A stretch of 64,000 nucleotides of DNA from Mesorhizobium shangrilense (GTDB lineage Bacteria > Pseudomonadota > Alphaproteobacteria > Rhizobiales > Rhizobiaceae), in assembly GCF_028826155.1 (NCBI RefSeq), contig NZ_JAQGPN010000001.1, positions 496,001-560,000 of the forward strand, read 5' to 3'. Position numbers and translations under genes: made by a program. Position 1 is the stretch's first letter, and every line of letters starts with the position of its first letter. The notes beneath the pieces are model-generated. The model saw only the letters and a list, made by a program, of their open reading frames with translations, ran no database searches and was not told the origin of the DNA. Positions 1 to 8,568 of the stretch are shown here, in pieces.

Positions 1-270
1 CTTCAGGTGCGCGATCTGCTCGTCGACGGCGGCACCCGCCTGCACCATGAGGATGATCGGCCTGGGCGGCCGGATGGCCTTGGCCAGTTCTTCGATCGTC
101 TCGCACGGGACGATCATGTCGGACAGCGCGCCGGCGTCCTTCGCGAAGGCTGTCGTCCGCGAGGTGGTGCGATTGAAGACGGCGATCTTCTGTCCCTTCT
201 CGGCGATGTTGAGCGCGAGATTGGAGCCCATGACTCCGAGGCCGATCAGGCCGATTTCGGCTTTGGTCAT
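1..270 (-). CDS. gnd: 6-phosphogluconate dehydrogenase, N-terminal part (truncated by window edge)
   Basis: The minus-strand reading frame from an ATG at 270 runs off the left edge and gives 90 residues. It opens with the NAD(P)-binding Rossmann signature of the 6PGDH / 3-hydroxyisobutyrate dehydrogenase superfamily (GLGVMGSNLALNIAEKG, residues about 9-25), followed by the NRT turn (VFNRTTSRT) and ILMVQAGAAVD. The GSNLALN and NRT segments fit phosphogluconate dehydrogenase of the pentose phosphate pathway better than the beta-hydroxyacid dehydrogenases, where this region differs. Only the coenzyme domain is visible, so the catalytic lysine and the sugar-phosphate site cannot be checked. Confidence 0.85.
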   Translation of the reverse strand, partial: MTKAEIGLIGLGVMGSNLALNIAEKGQKIAVFNRTTSRTTAFAKDAGALSDMIVPCETIEELAKAIRPPRPIILMVQAGAAVDEQIAHLK

Positions 271-407
271 TTCCGTCCCATACCGCTGTTTTCTGTTCGA
301 CTGGCCTGACGCATCGAGGCGCTGGCGCGACAATCATCCGCCGCGCGACGGCCTCCGTCAACCTGCGGCGAGCCCGCGTCTCGTGCGCCGCACTCTCCAG
401 ATGGGAA

Positions 408-1436
408 TTGCCGGGCATGGGCCTTTGGTCAAATCAGCACGCAATCGGCGCCCGGGCCGCTTGCATGCCGCCCCCGCCGCGGCTACCGAGATGGGCGACA
501 CATGCCCCTTCGGCCTCAGCCGCCGAACCTCCGAGAAGGCTTCCAGAATTGAAAAGCGGCGTCCTGCTGGCCCTTGCGGCCTATGCCATCTATGCCTGGG
601 GCGACGGGTTCATCAAAGCACTTGGCGGCCATCTCTCGGTTTTCGAGATCGGCTTCTTCAACATCCTTTTCGCCGGCATCTTCCTTGTCTTCCTGACACC
701 TGACGGCGAGCGCTGGCATGGTTTCTGGCGCATGCAGCGACCTTGGGCGGTCCATGCGCGGGCCTTGTCGGGCCTGGCGTCGGGGGTGCTCAGCGTCTAC
801 GCCTTCACGACCATACCGCTGGCCGAGACCTATGCGCTGATCTTCCTGGCGCCGCTCTTCGTGACGCTGCTGTCGATCGTCGTGCTGAAGGAGCATGTCG
901 GGCCGTGGCGGTGGGCGGCAGTGGTCGCCGGCTTCTGCGGCATCCTGCTCGTGGTAAGGCCGGGCTTCCGGGCGCTCGAACTCGGTCACTTCGCCGCGCT
1001 CGCCGTCGCCTTCCTCGCCGCCGTCACCATCGTTCTCATGCGGTCGCTGGCGCAGGAGAAGCAGACCACGATGCTCGGCGTTCTCGTTGGCTACGGCCTG
1101 ATCTTCAACGGCGTCGCTGCGGCCGCCACATCCTTCACGCTGCCAGACTGGCCAATTCTCGTCCTGCTTGCGATCTCCGGCGTCTGCACGGCCGTGGGAC
1201 ACCGCCTCCAGCTGCTGGCGACGCGGCTCAGCCCGGCCAACCAGATCGCGCCGACGCACTATTCGCAGATCGTCTGGGCGGTGATCATCGGCGCAGCGTT
1301 CTTTGCGGAGTATCCCGACTGGCTGAGCCTCGTCGGCCTGGTCGTCGTCGGCGGTTCCGGCCTGCTGACGCTGGTGCGCGAAAAGGTCAGGCTCGGCACC
1401 GTGCGCTGGAACCCGTTCTCTCGCAACCGCCTGTAA
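408..1436 (+). CDS. DMT (EamA) family inner-membrane transporter
   Basis: A polytopic membrane protein of up to 342 residues with two EamA repeats (about ten hydrophobic segments). The first helix begins at LLALAAYAIYAWGDGF. The mid-protein stretch ETYALIFLAPLFVTLLSIVVLKE and the C-terminal AEYPDWLSLVGLVVVGGSG are typical of drug/metabolite exporters of the RhaT/EamA group. The substrate cannot be told from sequence. The first 45 or so residues are proline/arginine rich and look non-native, so translation probably starts further in: an ATG at 465, or a TTG at 549 just before the first helix, are better candidates than 408. It stands alone, with gnd divergent upstream and the cyclase 57 bp downstream on the same strand. 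Confidence 0.8.
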   Translation: MPGMGLWSNQHAIGARAACMPPPPRLPRWATHAPSASAAEPPRRLPELKSGVLLALAAYAIYAWGDGFIKALGGHLSVFEIGFFNILFAGIFLVFLTPDGERWHGFWRMQRPWAVHARALSGLASGVLSVYAFTTIPLAETYALIFLAPLFVTLLSIVVLKEHVGPWRWAAVVAGFCGILLVVRPGFRALELGHFAALAVAFLAAVTIVLMRSLAQEKQTTMLGVLVGYGLIFNGVAAAATSFTLPDWPILVLLAISGVCTAVGHRLQLLATRLSPANQIAPTHYSQIVWAVIIGAAFFAEYPDWLSLVGLVVVGGSGLLTLVREKVRLGTVRWNPFSRNRL

Positions 1437-1493
1437 AAGCGCCCGCATCACACCCGCACTTGCAATTCGGCGCGGCGTCGCGACACTGGCGAC

Positions 1494-3407
1494 ATGAGCA
1501 GGTCCACCGAACCGGTACGTCTTGTCCGTCCTGCGGCGAAGCGGCGGCGCATACCGGTCGGCCTGTTGATGGCGCTCAGCTTCGGAACGCTCGTGTTCGT
1601 CTCCGTCGGCGGCGTGCTGGCGCTCTCGGTCGGCGCAAATTTCCGCAACACCCTCGATTTGCTGGGCGCCCAGTCGAGCCTGCTCGTCGACGCCATGGAG
1701 GATGCGCTGCGGGCAGAGATGGGCAACGCCGAGAGCGCAGTGGAGGGCGTTGCCGAACTCTATGCGCAAGGCGACTTCCGGATCGACGATGCCGCGATGC
1801 CGGCCACCGTCGCCGGCGCGCTTGCGGCGGCGCCGGGAACCACGGCGATGCTGATCTGCACGCCCGACCTGGTTTGCCGGGCCACGGCGCACGAAACAGA
1901 CGACAACGCAGCGGACACGATCCAGCATTTTCCGGCGGAGCCCGAGAAATCGCCGCAGGTCCGTGCAGCCCTCGAGCAACGCCGCCTGATCGAAGGCAAG
2001 CAATGGGGCGCGATCGTGGCCAATGAGTTCGGCCTGTTCGCGCACGTCTCCATGCCGCTGATCCGCGACGGAGCGACCGGCGGATGGGTGATCGCGGCAG
2101 TCAAACTGCAGAAACTCTCCGAAATCACACAGGAGCTGTCCGCACGCTTCGGCACCCACGCCTTCATACTCGATGGAGAGGACAAGGTGCTCGCCGACCA
2201 GCGCCTAGCCGATCCCCAGGCGCCCCAGCACGGCATCGTCCCGCTGATGCCGGCTGCCCAGTTCGGCGATCCCGTCATTGCCGCCTACGGCTCTCGCCGT
2301 CCCGAGGAGGAATTCAACAACGAACGGTTCCGCGATGTCGAAGTCGCTGAAGTGGAGCTCGGCGGCGACGAGGATACATGGAGTGATGGAAACACCTATG
2401 TCGTCATCAGCCGCAAGATCACCGGCTATGGCGACAGGCCCTGGACGCTCGGCGCCTATTTCAGGGCGAGCGATGTGGCGGACGAGCTGCAGCGCGTGCT
2501 CGCCTCTGCGCTGCTTGGCCTGGGCGCGCTGATCTGCGCCGTCCTGGTCGCCGTCCTGCTCGGCCGACGGCTGTCCCGCCCCATCCGCGCCATAGCCGAC
2601 CAGGCCAGCCGCATCGCCGACTTTGACCTCGACGGCATCGCGCCGTTGCCGCCCAGCCGGGTGAGAGAGATCGACAACCAGGCCACGGCCTTCAACGCCA
2701 TGCTGATAGGGCTGCGTGCCTTCTCCACCTATATCCCGCGTTCGCTCGTCGCCAAGCTGGTGCGCACGGGAGAGATCGGCGTAGCCGAGCCGCGCGCGGC
2801 GAGCGTCACCGTCATGTTCACCGACATCGCCGCCTTCACGACACTCTCCGAGCACATGAGCGCGGCCGAGATCGCCCGGGCGCTCAACCACCATTTCGAG
2901 ATCCTGTGTCGCGCGGTCGACGTCGAGGGCGGCACCGTCGACAAGTTTCTCGGCGACGGGATGATGGCTTTCTTCGGCGCGCCGGACCGGCTGGAGGGTC
3001 ACGCCGCCGCGGCGGTGCGGGCGGCAGCGGCGATCCGCGATGAACTGGAGGAGGACAACCGCAAGGCGCCCGCGGAAGGCCGCCCACCCTTGCGCATCAG
3101 GATCGGCATCCACACCGGACCGGTCATCGTCGGCAACATCGGCGCAGCCGACCGCGTCAACTACACCATCATCGGCGACACGGTGAACGTGAGCCAGCGC
3201 CTCCAGGGGCTGGCAAAGGAACTTGTCCCTGAGGAGACGGTCGCCATCGTCATCTCCGGCGAGACGGCCGCCAGGCTCGACGAACGGTTCATGATCACCC
3301 CGGCAGGCGAACACAGGTTGCGCGGACGCGGCGAAGCGACCGAAGTCTATCTCGTCGAGGGGATTGCGCCGGCGGCCCCTGTCAGCCAGACGGCGCGGGC
3401 CGGATAG
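1494..3407 (+). CDS. Membrane-bound class III adenylate/guanylate cyclase with extracytoplasmic sensor and HAMP
   Basis: 637 residues. TM helix 1 lies at about 21-44, a periplasmic sensor region of roughly 290 residues follows (Cache-like by position; fold not proven), TM helix 2 is at about 336-359, a HAMP linker covers about 360-410, and the C-terminus is a class III nucleotidyl cyclase domain. The catalytic domain shows FTDIAAF (first metal aspartate, about residue 443), GDGMMAFFGAP (second metal aspartate, about 486), IRIGIHTGPVIVGNIG and IIGDTVNVSQRL, so both metal ligands and the transition-state region are present and it should be active. It probably makes cAMP in response to an external signal. 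It converges with the kduI-like gene (39 bp between stops), and the ligand is unknown. Confidence 0.88.
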   Translation: MSRSTEPVRLVRPAAKRRRIPVGLLMALSFGTLVFVSVGGVLALSVGANFRNTLDLLGAQSSLLVDAMEDALRAEMGNAESAVEGVAELYAQGDFRIDDAAMPATVAGALAAAPGTTAMLICTPDLVCRATAHETDDNAADTIQHFPAEPEKSPQVRAALEQRRLIEGKQWGAIVANEFGLFAHVSMPLIRDGATGGWVIAAVKLQKLSEITQELSARFGTHAFILDGEDKVLADQRLADPQAPQHGIVPLMPAAQFGDPVIAAYGSRRPEEEFNNERFRDVEVAEVELGGDEDTWSDGNTYVVISRKITGYGDRPWTLGAYFRASDVADELQRVLASALLGLGALICAVLVAVLLGRRLSRPIRAIADQASRIADFDLDGIAPLPPSRVREIDNQATAFNAMLIGLRAFSTYIPRSLVAKLVRTGEIGVAEPRAASVTVMFTDIAAFTTLSEHMSAAEIARALNHHFEILCRAVDVEGGTVDKFLGDGMMAFFGAPDRLEGHAAAAVRAAAAIRDELEEDNRKAPAEGRPPLRIRIGIHTGPVIVGNIGAADRVNYTIIGDTVNVSQRLQGLAKELVPEETVAIVISGETAARLDERFMITPAGEHRLRGRGEATEVYLVEGIAPAAPVSQTARAG

Positions 3408-3446
3408 TGAAACCGGGCGCGCGGCGACGTCCTTGCCGGGTCTGCC

Positions 3447-4277
3447 TTACCGAAGCATCGCCATCGCCACGGACTCGATATCTCCCGGATCGACATTGTC
3501 GCCGGCGGAGGCCCAGACCATTGCGTAGTTCTGGGTGCCGACCGATGCCCGGATCGACCATGCCGGCGACAGTATCGCCTGTTCATTCGCCACCACGAGA
3601 TGCCGCGTCTGCTCGGGCTCACCCATGAAATGGATGATGCGCTGCTCCGGCCGCATCCCGAAATAGAGGCAGGCTTCCGACCGCCGGCCGTGCAGGTTTC
3701 CCGACACGCTGTTCCAAACGGCGCCCTCGGTCAGGATCGTGATGCCGACGACCAGCTGGCAGGTTTCGACGATTTCAGGATGAACGTAGTCGAACGAGAC
3801 GCGCGTGCTGGCGGTGGCGGCGTCGCCGAGATCGGAACGCCTGGCGTCGCCGCTGCCGACGAGACGCACCGGCAGATCCTTATGGGCGGGCGCGCTCACC
3901 AGGTAGAATCTTGCCGGACGGGTGCGGTCGGCGCTGGAGAAGGAAACCGGGCCAATTCCACGGCCGAGATAGAGCATGTCACGGCGCGCCAGCATGTAGG
4001 TGCCGGTCAGCGTCACGACCTGGCCCTCGCCGCCGATATTGACGACCACCATCTCGCGGCGGTCGAGGAAGTGCTCGGTCCCGGTTTCCCTGGCGACTGG
4101 GAGGAAGACCTCGCGGTCGACCGGCTGTGCGCCGCCGACGATCAGGCGGTCGTAATGCGAATAGATCAGGCGGATCTCGTTGGCGGGGAACAGGCCTTCT
4201 GCCAGAAAGGCTTCGCGTAGCTGCTCGGTATCGAAGGTCTTCGCTTCGCGCGGACTGACCGCGTGGCGGATCTCCAT
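3447..4277 (-). CDS. kduI: KduI-family 5-keto-4-deoxyuronate isomerase homologue with substituted metal ligands
   Basis: 276 residues with end-to-end similarity to 5-dehydro-4-deoxy-D-glucuronate isomerase of pectin/uronate catabolism (IYSHYDRLIVGGAQP, YLGRG, TRHLVVANEQAILSP). The ATG at 4277 is chosen because AGAGGGGA lies 7-8 nt upstream; the longer frame from 4322 lacks a site. In the E. coli enzyme zinc is held by His196, His198, Glu203 and His245. Here the equivalent positions read Asn194, His196, Glu201 and Arg243 (the motifs are NLHGRRSE and AWSIRAS), so two of four ligands are lost. The isomerase fold is clear but activity is doubtful, and it may be a diverged paralogue with another job. 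No kduD or uronate genes are adjacent. Confidence 0.8.
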   Translation of the reverse strand: MEIRHAVSPREAKTFDTEQLREAFLAEGLFPANEIRLIYSHYDRLIVGGAQPVDREVFLPVARETGTEHFLDRREMVVVNIGGEGQVVTLTGTYMLARRDMLYLGRGIGPVSFSSADRTRPARFYLVSAPAHKDLPVRLVGSGDARRSDLGDAATASTRVSFDYVHPEIVETCQLVVGITILTEGAVWNSVSGNLHGRRSEACLYFGMRPEQRIIHFMGEPEQTRHLVVANEQAILSPAWSIRASVGTQNYAMVWASAGDNVDPGDIESVAMAMLR

Positions 4278-4386
4278 TGACGTTCCCCTCTCCGATGCTG
4301 CGCCGCGCCCACGGCCCGTCATGCTCTCATCGCAGCCTTTTTAGGGGAAAACTTTTCAGATTGTTCTAACGTTTCAAGCGAGAAAA

Positions 4387-5502
4387 TCACGCCGCCCTTG
4401 CCGCCGCAGGCGCCTCTGCCGCGAACGAACGCCCGTCGCCGTCGAAGATGTGTAGGTCGCCCGGCTTGGCGTCAAGGCGGATGATGTCGCCGCGCTTGAC
4501 CTCCGCGCTTCCCGGCAGCTTCGCCGTGAGCGGCTGGTCGGGACGGCCGATGTCGACATAGACCAGTTGCACCTCGCCAAGCTGCTCGATGTAATCCATC
4601 GGCCCCTCGAAGAGCGCGTTCTGGCTGGTCGAGACGAACAGGTCCTCGGGCCGCACGCCGAAGCTGATGGCCGCGCCCTGCGCGGAGGCCGGCGTGGCGA
4701 TCGGCACGTCGGTGTTGTGGCCGCCGATGTGGCTCACCGTCGTCATCGGCCCCGCCTTCTCGACCTTGCCCGGCAGGATGTTCATCGCCGGCGAGCCGAT
4801 GAACTGGGCCACGAAGAGATTGCCCGGGTTCTTGTAGAGCTCCATCGGCGAGCCGATCTGCTCGACCTTGCCCTCCTTGAGCACGACGATGCGGTCCGCC
4901 AGCGTCATCGCCTCGACCTGGTCGTGGGTGACGTAGATCATCGTCGTGTTCGGCATGGATTCCTTGAGCTTGGCGATCTCGATCCGGGTCGCCACACGCA
5001 GCGCCGCGTCGAGGTTCGACAGCGGCTCATCGAACAGGAACACCTTCGGGTTGCGCACGATGGCGCGGCCGATGGCGACGCGCTGGCGCTGGCCTCCCGA
5101 CATCGCCTTGGGCAGCCGGTCGAGCAGCTTGGTCAGCTGCAGGATCTCGGCCGCCTCCCGCACCCTGCGGTCGATCTCCTGCTTGTTCTCGCGGGCGATC
5201 TTCATGCCGAACGCCATGTTGTCGTAGACGGTCATGTGCGGGTAGAGCGCATAGGACTGGAACACCATGGCGATGCCGCGCTTCGACGGCGGCACGTCGT
5301 TGACCACCTCGCCGGCGATCTCGAGCGTGCCGCCGGTGATCTCCTCGAGCCCGGCGATCGACCGCAGCAGCGTCGACTTCCCGCATCCGGACGGCCCGAC
5401 GAAGACGATGAATTCGCCCGACTTTATGTCGAGGTCGATGCCGTGCAGGATCTTCAGCGACCCATAAGCCTTCTCGACCTGGTTGAGAGTGACGTCGGCC
5501 AT
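4387..5502 (-). CDS. aglK: Alpha-glucoside ABC transporter ATP-binding protein AglK
   Basis: 371-residue ATPase of the MalK/UgpC (CUT1) class. Walker A GPSGCGKST is at residues 36-44, the Q-loop glutamine at 82, signature MSGGQRQRV at 134-142, Walker B VFLFDEP at 154-160, and the switch histidine in YVTHDQVEA; a C-terminal OB-type regulatory domain carries FGVRPEDL. It powers the AglFG permease. The start at 5502 is supported by GGGGAGGA just upstream, while the longer 5589 frame runs into the aglA tail. It is the last gene of aglEFGAK, 31 bp after aglA. The order matches the alpha-glucoside locus of Sinorhizobium meliloti (from memory). Confidence 0.92.
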   Translation of the reverse strand: MADVTLNQVEKAYGSLKILHGIDLDIKSGEFIVFVGPSGCGKSTLLRSIAGLEEITGGTLEIAGEVVNDVPPSKRGIAMVFQSYALYPHMTVYDNMAFGMKIARENKQEIDRRVREAAEILQLTKLLDRLPKAMSGGQRQRVAIGRAIVRNPKVFLFDEPLSNLDAALRVATRIEIAKLKESMPNTTMIYVTHDQVEAMTLADRIVVLKEGKVEQIGSPMELYKNPGNLFVAQFIGSPAMNILPGKVEKAGPMTTVSHIGGHNTDVPIATPASAQGAAISFGVRPEDLFVSTSQNALFEGPMDYIEQLGEVQLVYVDIGRPDQPLTAKLPGSAEVKRGDIIRLDAKPGDLHIFDGDGRSFAAEAPAAARAA

Positions 5503-5533
5503 AATATCCTCCCCTAAAACCCTCGGTATCCTG

Positions 5534-7192
5534 TCAGGCGAAGCGTCCGAACCATGCGCCATACGCGCCAAGCTTGATCTTGCCGGCATCAGCCGACGAC
5601 GCGAAGCCGTGCCCCTCGACCGCGCTCAGGCTGGCATCCCCCAGATCGAGGCTGGCGTTGCGCGGGCCCAGGTTGAAGGCGCAGACCATCTGCTCGTTGC
5701 CATGCTCGCGGGTGAAGACCAGCACGTCGTCGTCCGCCGCAAGGAACTCGATGTCCCCCTTCGCCAGCGCCGGGTGGGCGCGGCGGAACGCGAGGAAGCG
5801 GCGGTAGTGCTCGAGCAGCGAACCCGCCTGCCCCTGCTGCGTGTCGGCGGCGAGCGCCCGGTGCTCGTCCGGAACCGGCAGCCATGGCTTTGCCGCAGAG
5901 AAGCCCCCATTGGGGGCATCGCGCTCCCAAACCATCGGCGTCCGGCAGCCGTCACGGCCCTTGAACTCCGGCCACATCGACTTGCCATAGGGGTCCTGCA
6001 GGTCCTCGAAGGCGATGTCGGCTTCGCCGAGCCCGAGTTCCTCGCCCTGGTAGAGGCAGACGGAGCCGCGCAGCGACATCAGCAACGCCGAGATCACCTT
6101 CAGATAGGCGTGCAGGTCCTTTTCGCCGGCGCCCCATCGGGTGGCGTGCCGCACCACGTCGTGGTTCGACAGCGCCCAGCACGCCCAGCCGTCGGCGGCG
6201 ACACGGCCGAACTCCTCCAGCACCTCGCGCACCCGGCGCGCGCCCATCTTGTCCGGGCCGAGGAACTCGAACGAGTAGCACATGTGGACGCGCTTGCCGC
6301 CGCTGGTATAGGCGGCGGCGATCTCGAGGCCGCGCTGCGAGTCCCCCACCTCGCCGACCGAGGTTTTTGCCGGATATTCGTCCAGCAGCGCGCGGAAGCG
6401 CTCCAGGAAGGCAAGGTTCTCCGGCCGGCTTTTGTCGTAGAGATGGTCCTGGAAGTTGTACGGGTTGACCGCCGGCGCGGTGGAGGCGTTGCGCTGCTCC
6501 GGCGGAAGGGCCGGATTGTCCTCCAGTCCCTGCGAGTGGAAGTAGAAGTTGATCGTGTCGAGGCGGAAGCCGTCGATGCCGCGCTCCAGCCAGAAGCGGA
6601 CGCTGTCCAGCAGCGCGTCCTGCACCTCCATGCTGTGGAAGTTGAGGTCGGGCTGCTCCGACAGGAAGTTGTGCAGGTAGTACTGCATGCGCCGCGTGTC
6701 CCACTGCCAGGCCGATCCGCCGAAGATCGACAGCCAGTTGTTGGGCGGCGAGCCGTCGGGCCTGGGGTCCGCCCAGACGTACCAGTCGGCCTTCGGGTTG
6801 GTGCGGCTGGCGCGGCTTTCCTTGAACCAGGGGTGCTGGTCCGAGGTGTGGGAGATGACGATGTCGGTCATCACCTTGAGGCCGAGCCGGTGCGCCTCCG
6901 CCACGAGCGCATCGAAGTCGCCGAGCGTCCCGAACATCGGATCGATGTCGCGGTAGTCGGAGACGTCGTAGCCGAAATCCTTCATCGGCGATCTGGCGAT
7001 CGGCGATATCCAGATGGCGTCGACGCCGAGTGCCGCGACATAGGGCAGTCGGCGGACGATGCCCTTGAGGTCGCCGACGCCGTCGCCGCCTGTGTCCTGG
7101 AAGCTGCGCGGATAGATCTGGTAGATCACCGCTCCGCGCCACCAGTCGGGGTCGGAGACGGACTTGGTTGCGGACTGGGTCATTCTGGACAC
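5534..7192 (-). CDS. aglA: Alpha-glucosidase AglA (GH13)
   Basis: 552-residue glycoside hydrolase family 13 enzyme, expected to be cytoplasmic because no signal peptide is seen. Conserved GH13 regions are present: DIVISHTSDQHPWF, the nucleophile in GFRLDTINFY (Asp212), the acid/base in SVGEVGD (Glu281) and the transition-state aspartate in SNHDVVRH (Asp345). WWRGAVIYQIYPRSFQD at the N-terminus is typical of the oligo-1,6-glucosidase/alpha-glucosidase subgroup. It would hydrolyse sucrose, maltose or trehalulose-type sugars brought in by AglEFGK. Start at 7192 or, 9 nt further in, 7183. A 135-bp palindromic element separates it from aglG upstream. Confidence 0.92.
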   Translation of the reverse strand: MSRMTQSATKSVSDPDWWRGAVIYQIYPRSFQDTGGDGVGDLKGIVRRLPYVAALGVDAIWISPIARSPMKDFGYDVSDYRDIDPMFGTLGDFDALVAEAHRLGLKVMTDIVISHTSDQHPWFKESRASRTNPKADWYVWADPRPDGSPPNNWLSIFGGSAWQWDTRRMQYYLHNFLSEQPDLNFHSMEVQDALLDSVRFWLERGIDGFRLDTINFYFHSQGLEDNPALPPEQRNASTAPAVNPYNFQDHLYDKSRPENLAFLERFRALLDEYPAKTSVGEVGDSQRGLEIAAAYTSGGKRVHMCYSFEFLGPDKMGARRVREVLEEFGRVAADGWACWALSNHDVVRHATRWGAGEKDLHAYLKVISALLMSLRGSVCLYQGEELGLGEADIAFEDLQDPYGKSMWPEFKGRDGCRTPMVWERDAPNGGFSAAKPWLPVPDEHRALAADTQQGQAGSLLEHYRRFLAFRRAHPALAKGDIEFLAADDDVLVFTREHGNEQMVCAFNLGPRNASLDLGDASLSAVEGHGFASSADAGKIKLGAYGAWFGRFA

Positions 7193-7251
7193 TTAACCTG
7201 CGTTGCGTGCTTCGGACGGGCGCACGGAATTGGCTTGGATAAACGGAAGCT

Positions 7252-7386
7252 CGCCCCCTCCACCACGCTTCGCGTGGTCCCCCTCCCCCGTAAACGGGGG
7301 AGGATCCAGGTAGCGCCAACTATGCCGCCGCGGATCCTCCCCTGCGAAGCGGGGGAGGGGGACCGCCGAAGGCGGTGGAGGGGGCG
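7252..7386. repeat. Dispersed palindromic element A between aglG and aglA
   Basis: A 135-bp nested palindrome. The outer arms CGCCCCCTCCACC (7252-7264) and GGTGGAGGGGGCG (7374-7386) are perfect complements, and two inner hairpins (CCCCCTCCCCC... and CCTCCCC/GGGGAGG types) lie between them. A near-identical copy sits at 29488-29620, including the shared words GGGGGACCGCCGAAGGCGG and the ACGGGGGAGGATC core. It lies inside the agl operon and would fold strongly in the mRNA. Confidence 0.85.
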
Positions 7387-7400
7387 ACCTGCCAACATCC

Positions 7401-8567
7401 TCATCCTCCCTTCACCGAGCCGGCCAGCAGGCCGCGGACGAAGTAGCGCTGCAGCGAGAAGAACACGATGAGGGGCACGATGATGGTGATGAAGGCCGAG
7501 GTGGTGAGGATCTCCCAGTCGCCGCCGCGCGAGCCGAGCAGCGCGTTGAGGCGGGCCGTCAGCACGAGCTGGTCGGCATCGGTGCGCAGGAACACCATCG
7601 CCACCAGCAGGTCGTTCCAAACCCAGAGGAACTGGAAGATCGCGAAGGAGGCGAGCACCGGGAAGGACAGCGGCAGCACGATCTTGATGAAGATCTCGAA
7701 GTCGCTGGCGCCGTCGATGCGCGCCGATTCCATCAGTTCCCGCGGCAGGCCCGCCATGTAGCTCCTGAGGAGATAGATGGCGAAGGGCAGGCCGAAGCCG
7801 GTATGCGCCAGCCAGATGCCGAGATAGGTTTTTGACGGCACCCCGAAGAACGCCCCGACGCCGTTGTAGAGCTGCAGCAGCGGAATCAGCGCCATCTGCA
7901 GCGGCACCACCAGCAGGCCGATGACCACGGCGATGAGCAGCGCACGGCCAGGGAACTTCATCCAGGCCAGCGCATAGGCTGCGAAGGCGGCTATCATGAT
8001 CGGGATGACAGTGGCCGGAATGGTCACGGTCAGGGAGTTGATGAAGGAACGGCCGATGCCCTCGGAAAGGAGCACGGTCTCGTAGTTCTCCGTGGTGAAG
8101 CGCGGCGGCGCCGAGGCGGCGTAGTAGACGCGCTGCCCCCGCTCTCCCTCGAATTTTGTCGGCGAGGCGAGCACAAAGGTGCCGTCGGCGTTGACCTGAA
8201 GCGTGACGCCGTCCTTGAGCTCGGCAACGGTGCCGGCGGGAAACTCGGTCGGCGCCTGCGAACGCATGCCGAAGGCGCTGATCTCGCGGCTGCCCGGCGG
8301 ATCGAAGAGATTGCCCTCGATGACGAACTTGCCGTCCTTCTCGACCTGGGCCGAGGCGGCGGGCAAGCGGCCCGCTTCGGTCTGGGACGAACTGGCGAAG
8401 GAATTCCACCAGCCCGACGCGATGATCTGGTCCTTGTCGCGCAGCGACGAGACGAGGATGCCGAGCGTCGGGATGGTCCACACCGTCACGAAGAAGAGCA
8501 CGGCGAGATGGACGCCGAACCGGCCGAAGGACGACTTGCCGGCCGACTTGCCGCTGGCCTGTGCCAT
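7401..8567 (-). CDS. aglG: Alpha-glucoside ABC transporter permease AglG
   Basis: 388-residue MalG-type inner-membrane permease. There is one helix at about 20-40 (HLAVLFFVTVWTIPTLGILVSSL), then an unusually large periplasmic insertion of about 120 residues that matches the long MalF/MalG forms of alpha-glucoside systems, then five more helices. The EAA loop reads ELMESARIDGASDFEIFIKIVLPLS, which docks to the ATPase AglK. It starts 2 bp after the aglF stop, so the two permease genes are tightly coupled. It pairs with AglF as the heterodimeric channel for alpha-glucosides. Confidence 0.9.
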   Translation of the reverse strand: MAQASGKSAGKSSFGRFGVHLAVLFFVTVWTIPTLGILVSSLRDKDQIIASGWWNSFASSSQTEAGRLPAASAQVEKDGKFVIEGNLFDPPGSREISAFGMRSQAPTEFPAGTVAELKDGVTLQVNADGTFVLASPTKFEGERGQRVYYAASAPPRFTTENYETVLLSEGIGRSFINSLTVTIPATVIPIMIAAFAAYALAWMKFPGRALLIAVVIGLLVVPLQMALIPLLQLYNGVGAFFGVPSKTYLGIWLAHTGFGLPFAIYLLRSYMAGLPRELMESARIDGASDFEIFIKIVLPLSFPVLASFAIFQFLWVWNDLLVAMVFLRTDADQLVLTARLNALLGSRGGDWEILTTSAFITIIVPLIVFFSLQRYFVRGLLAGSVKGG

Positions 8568-8568
8568 C

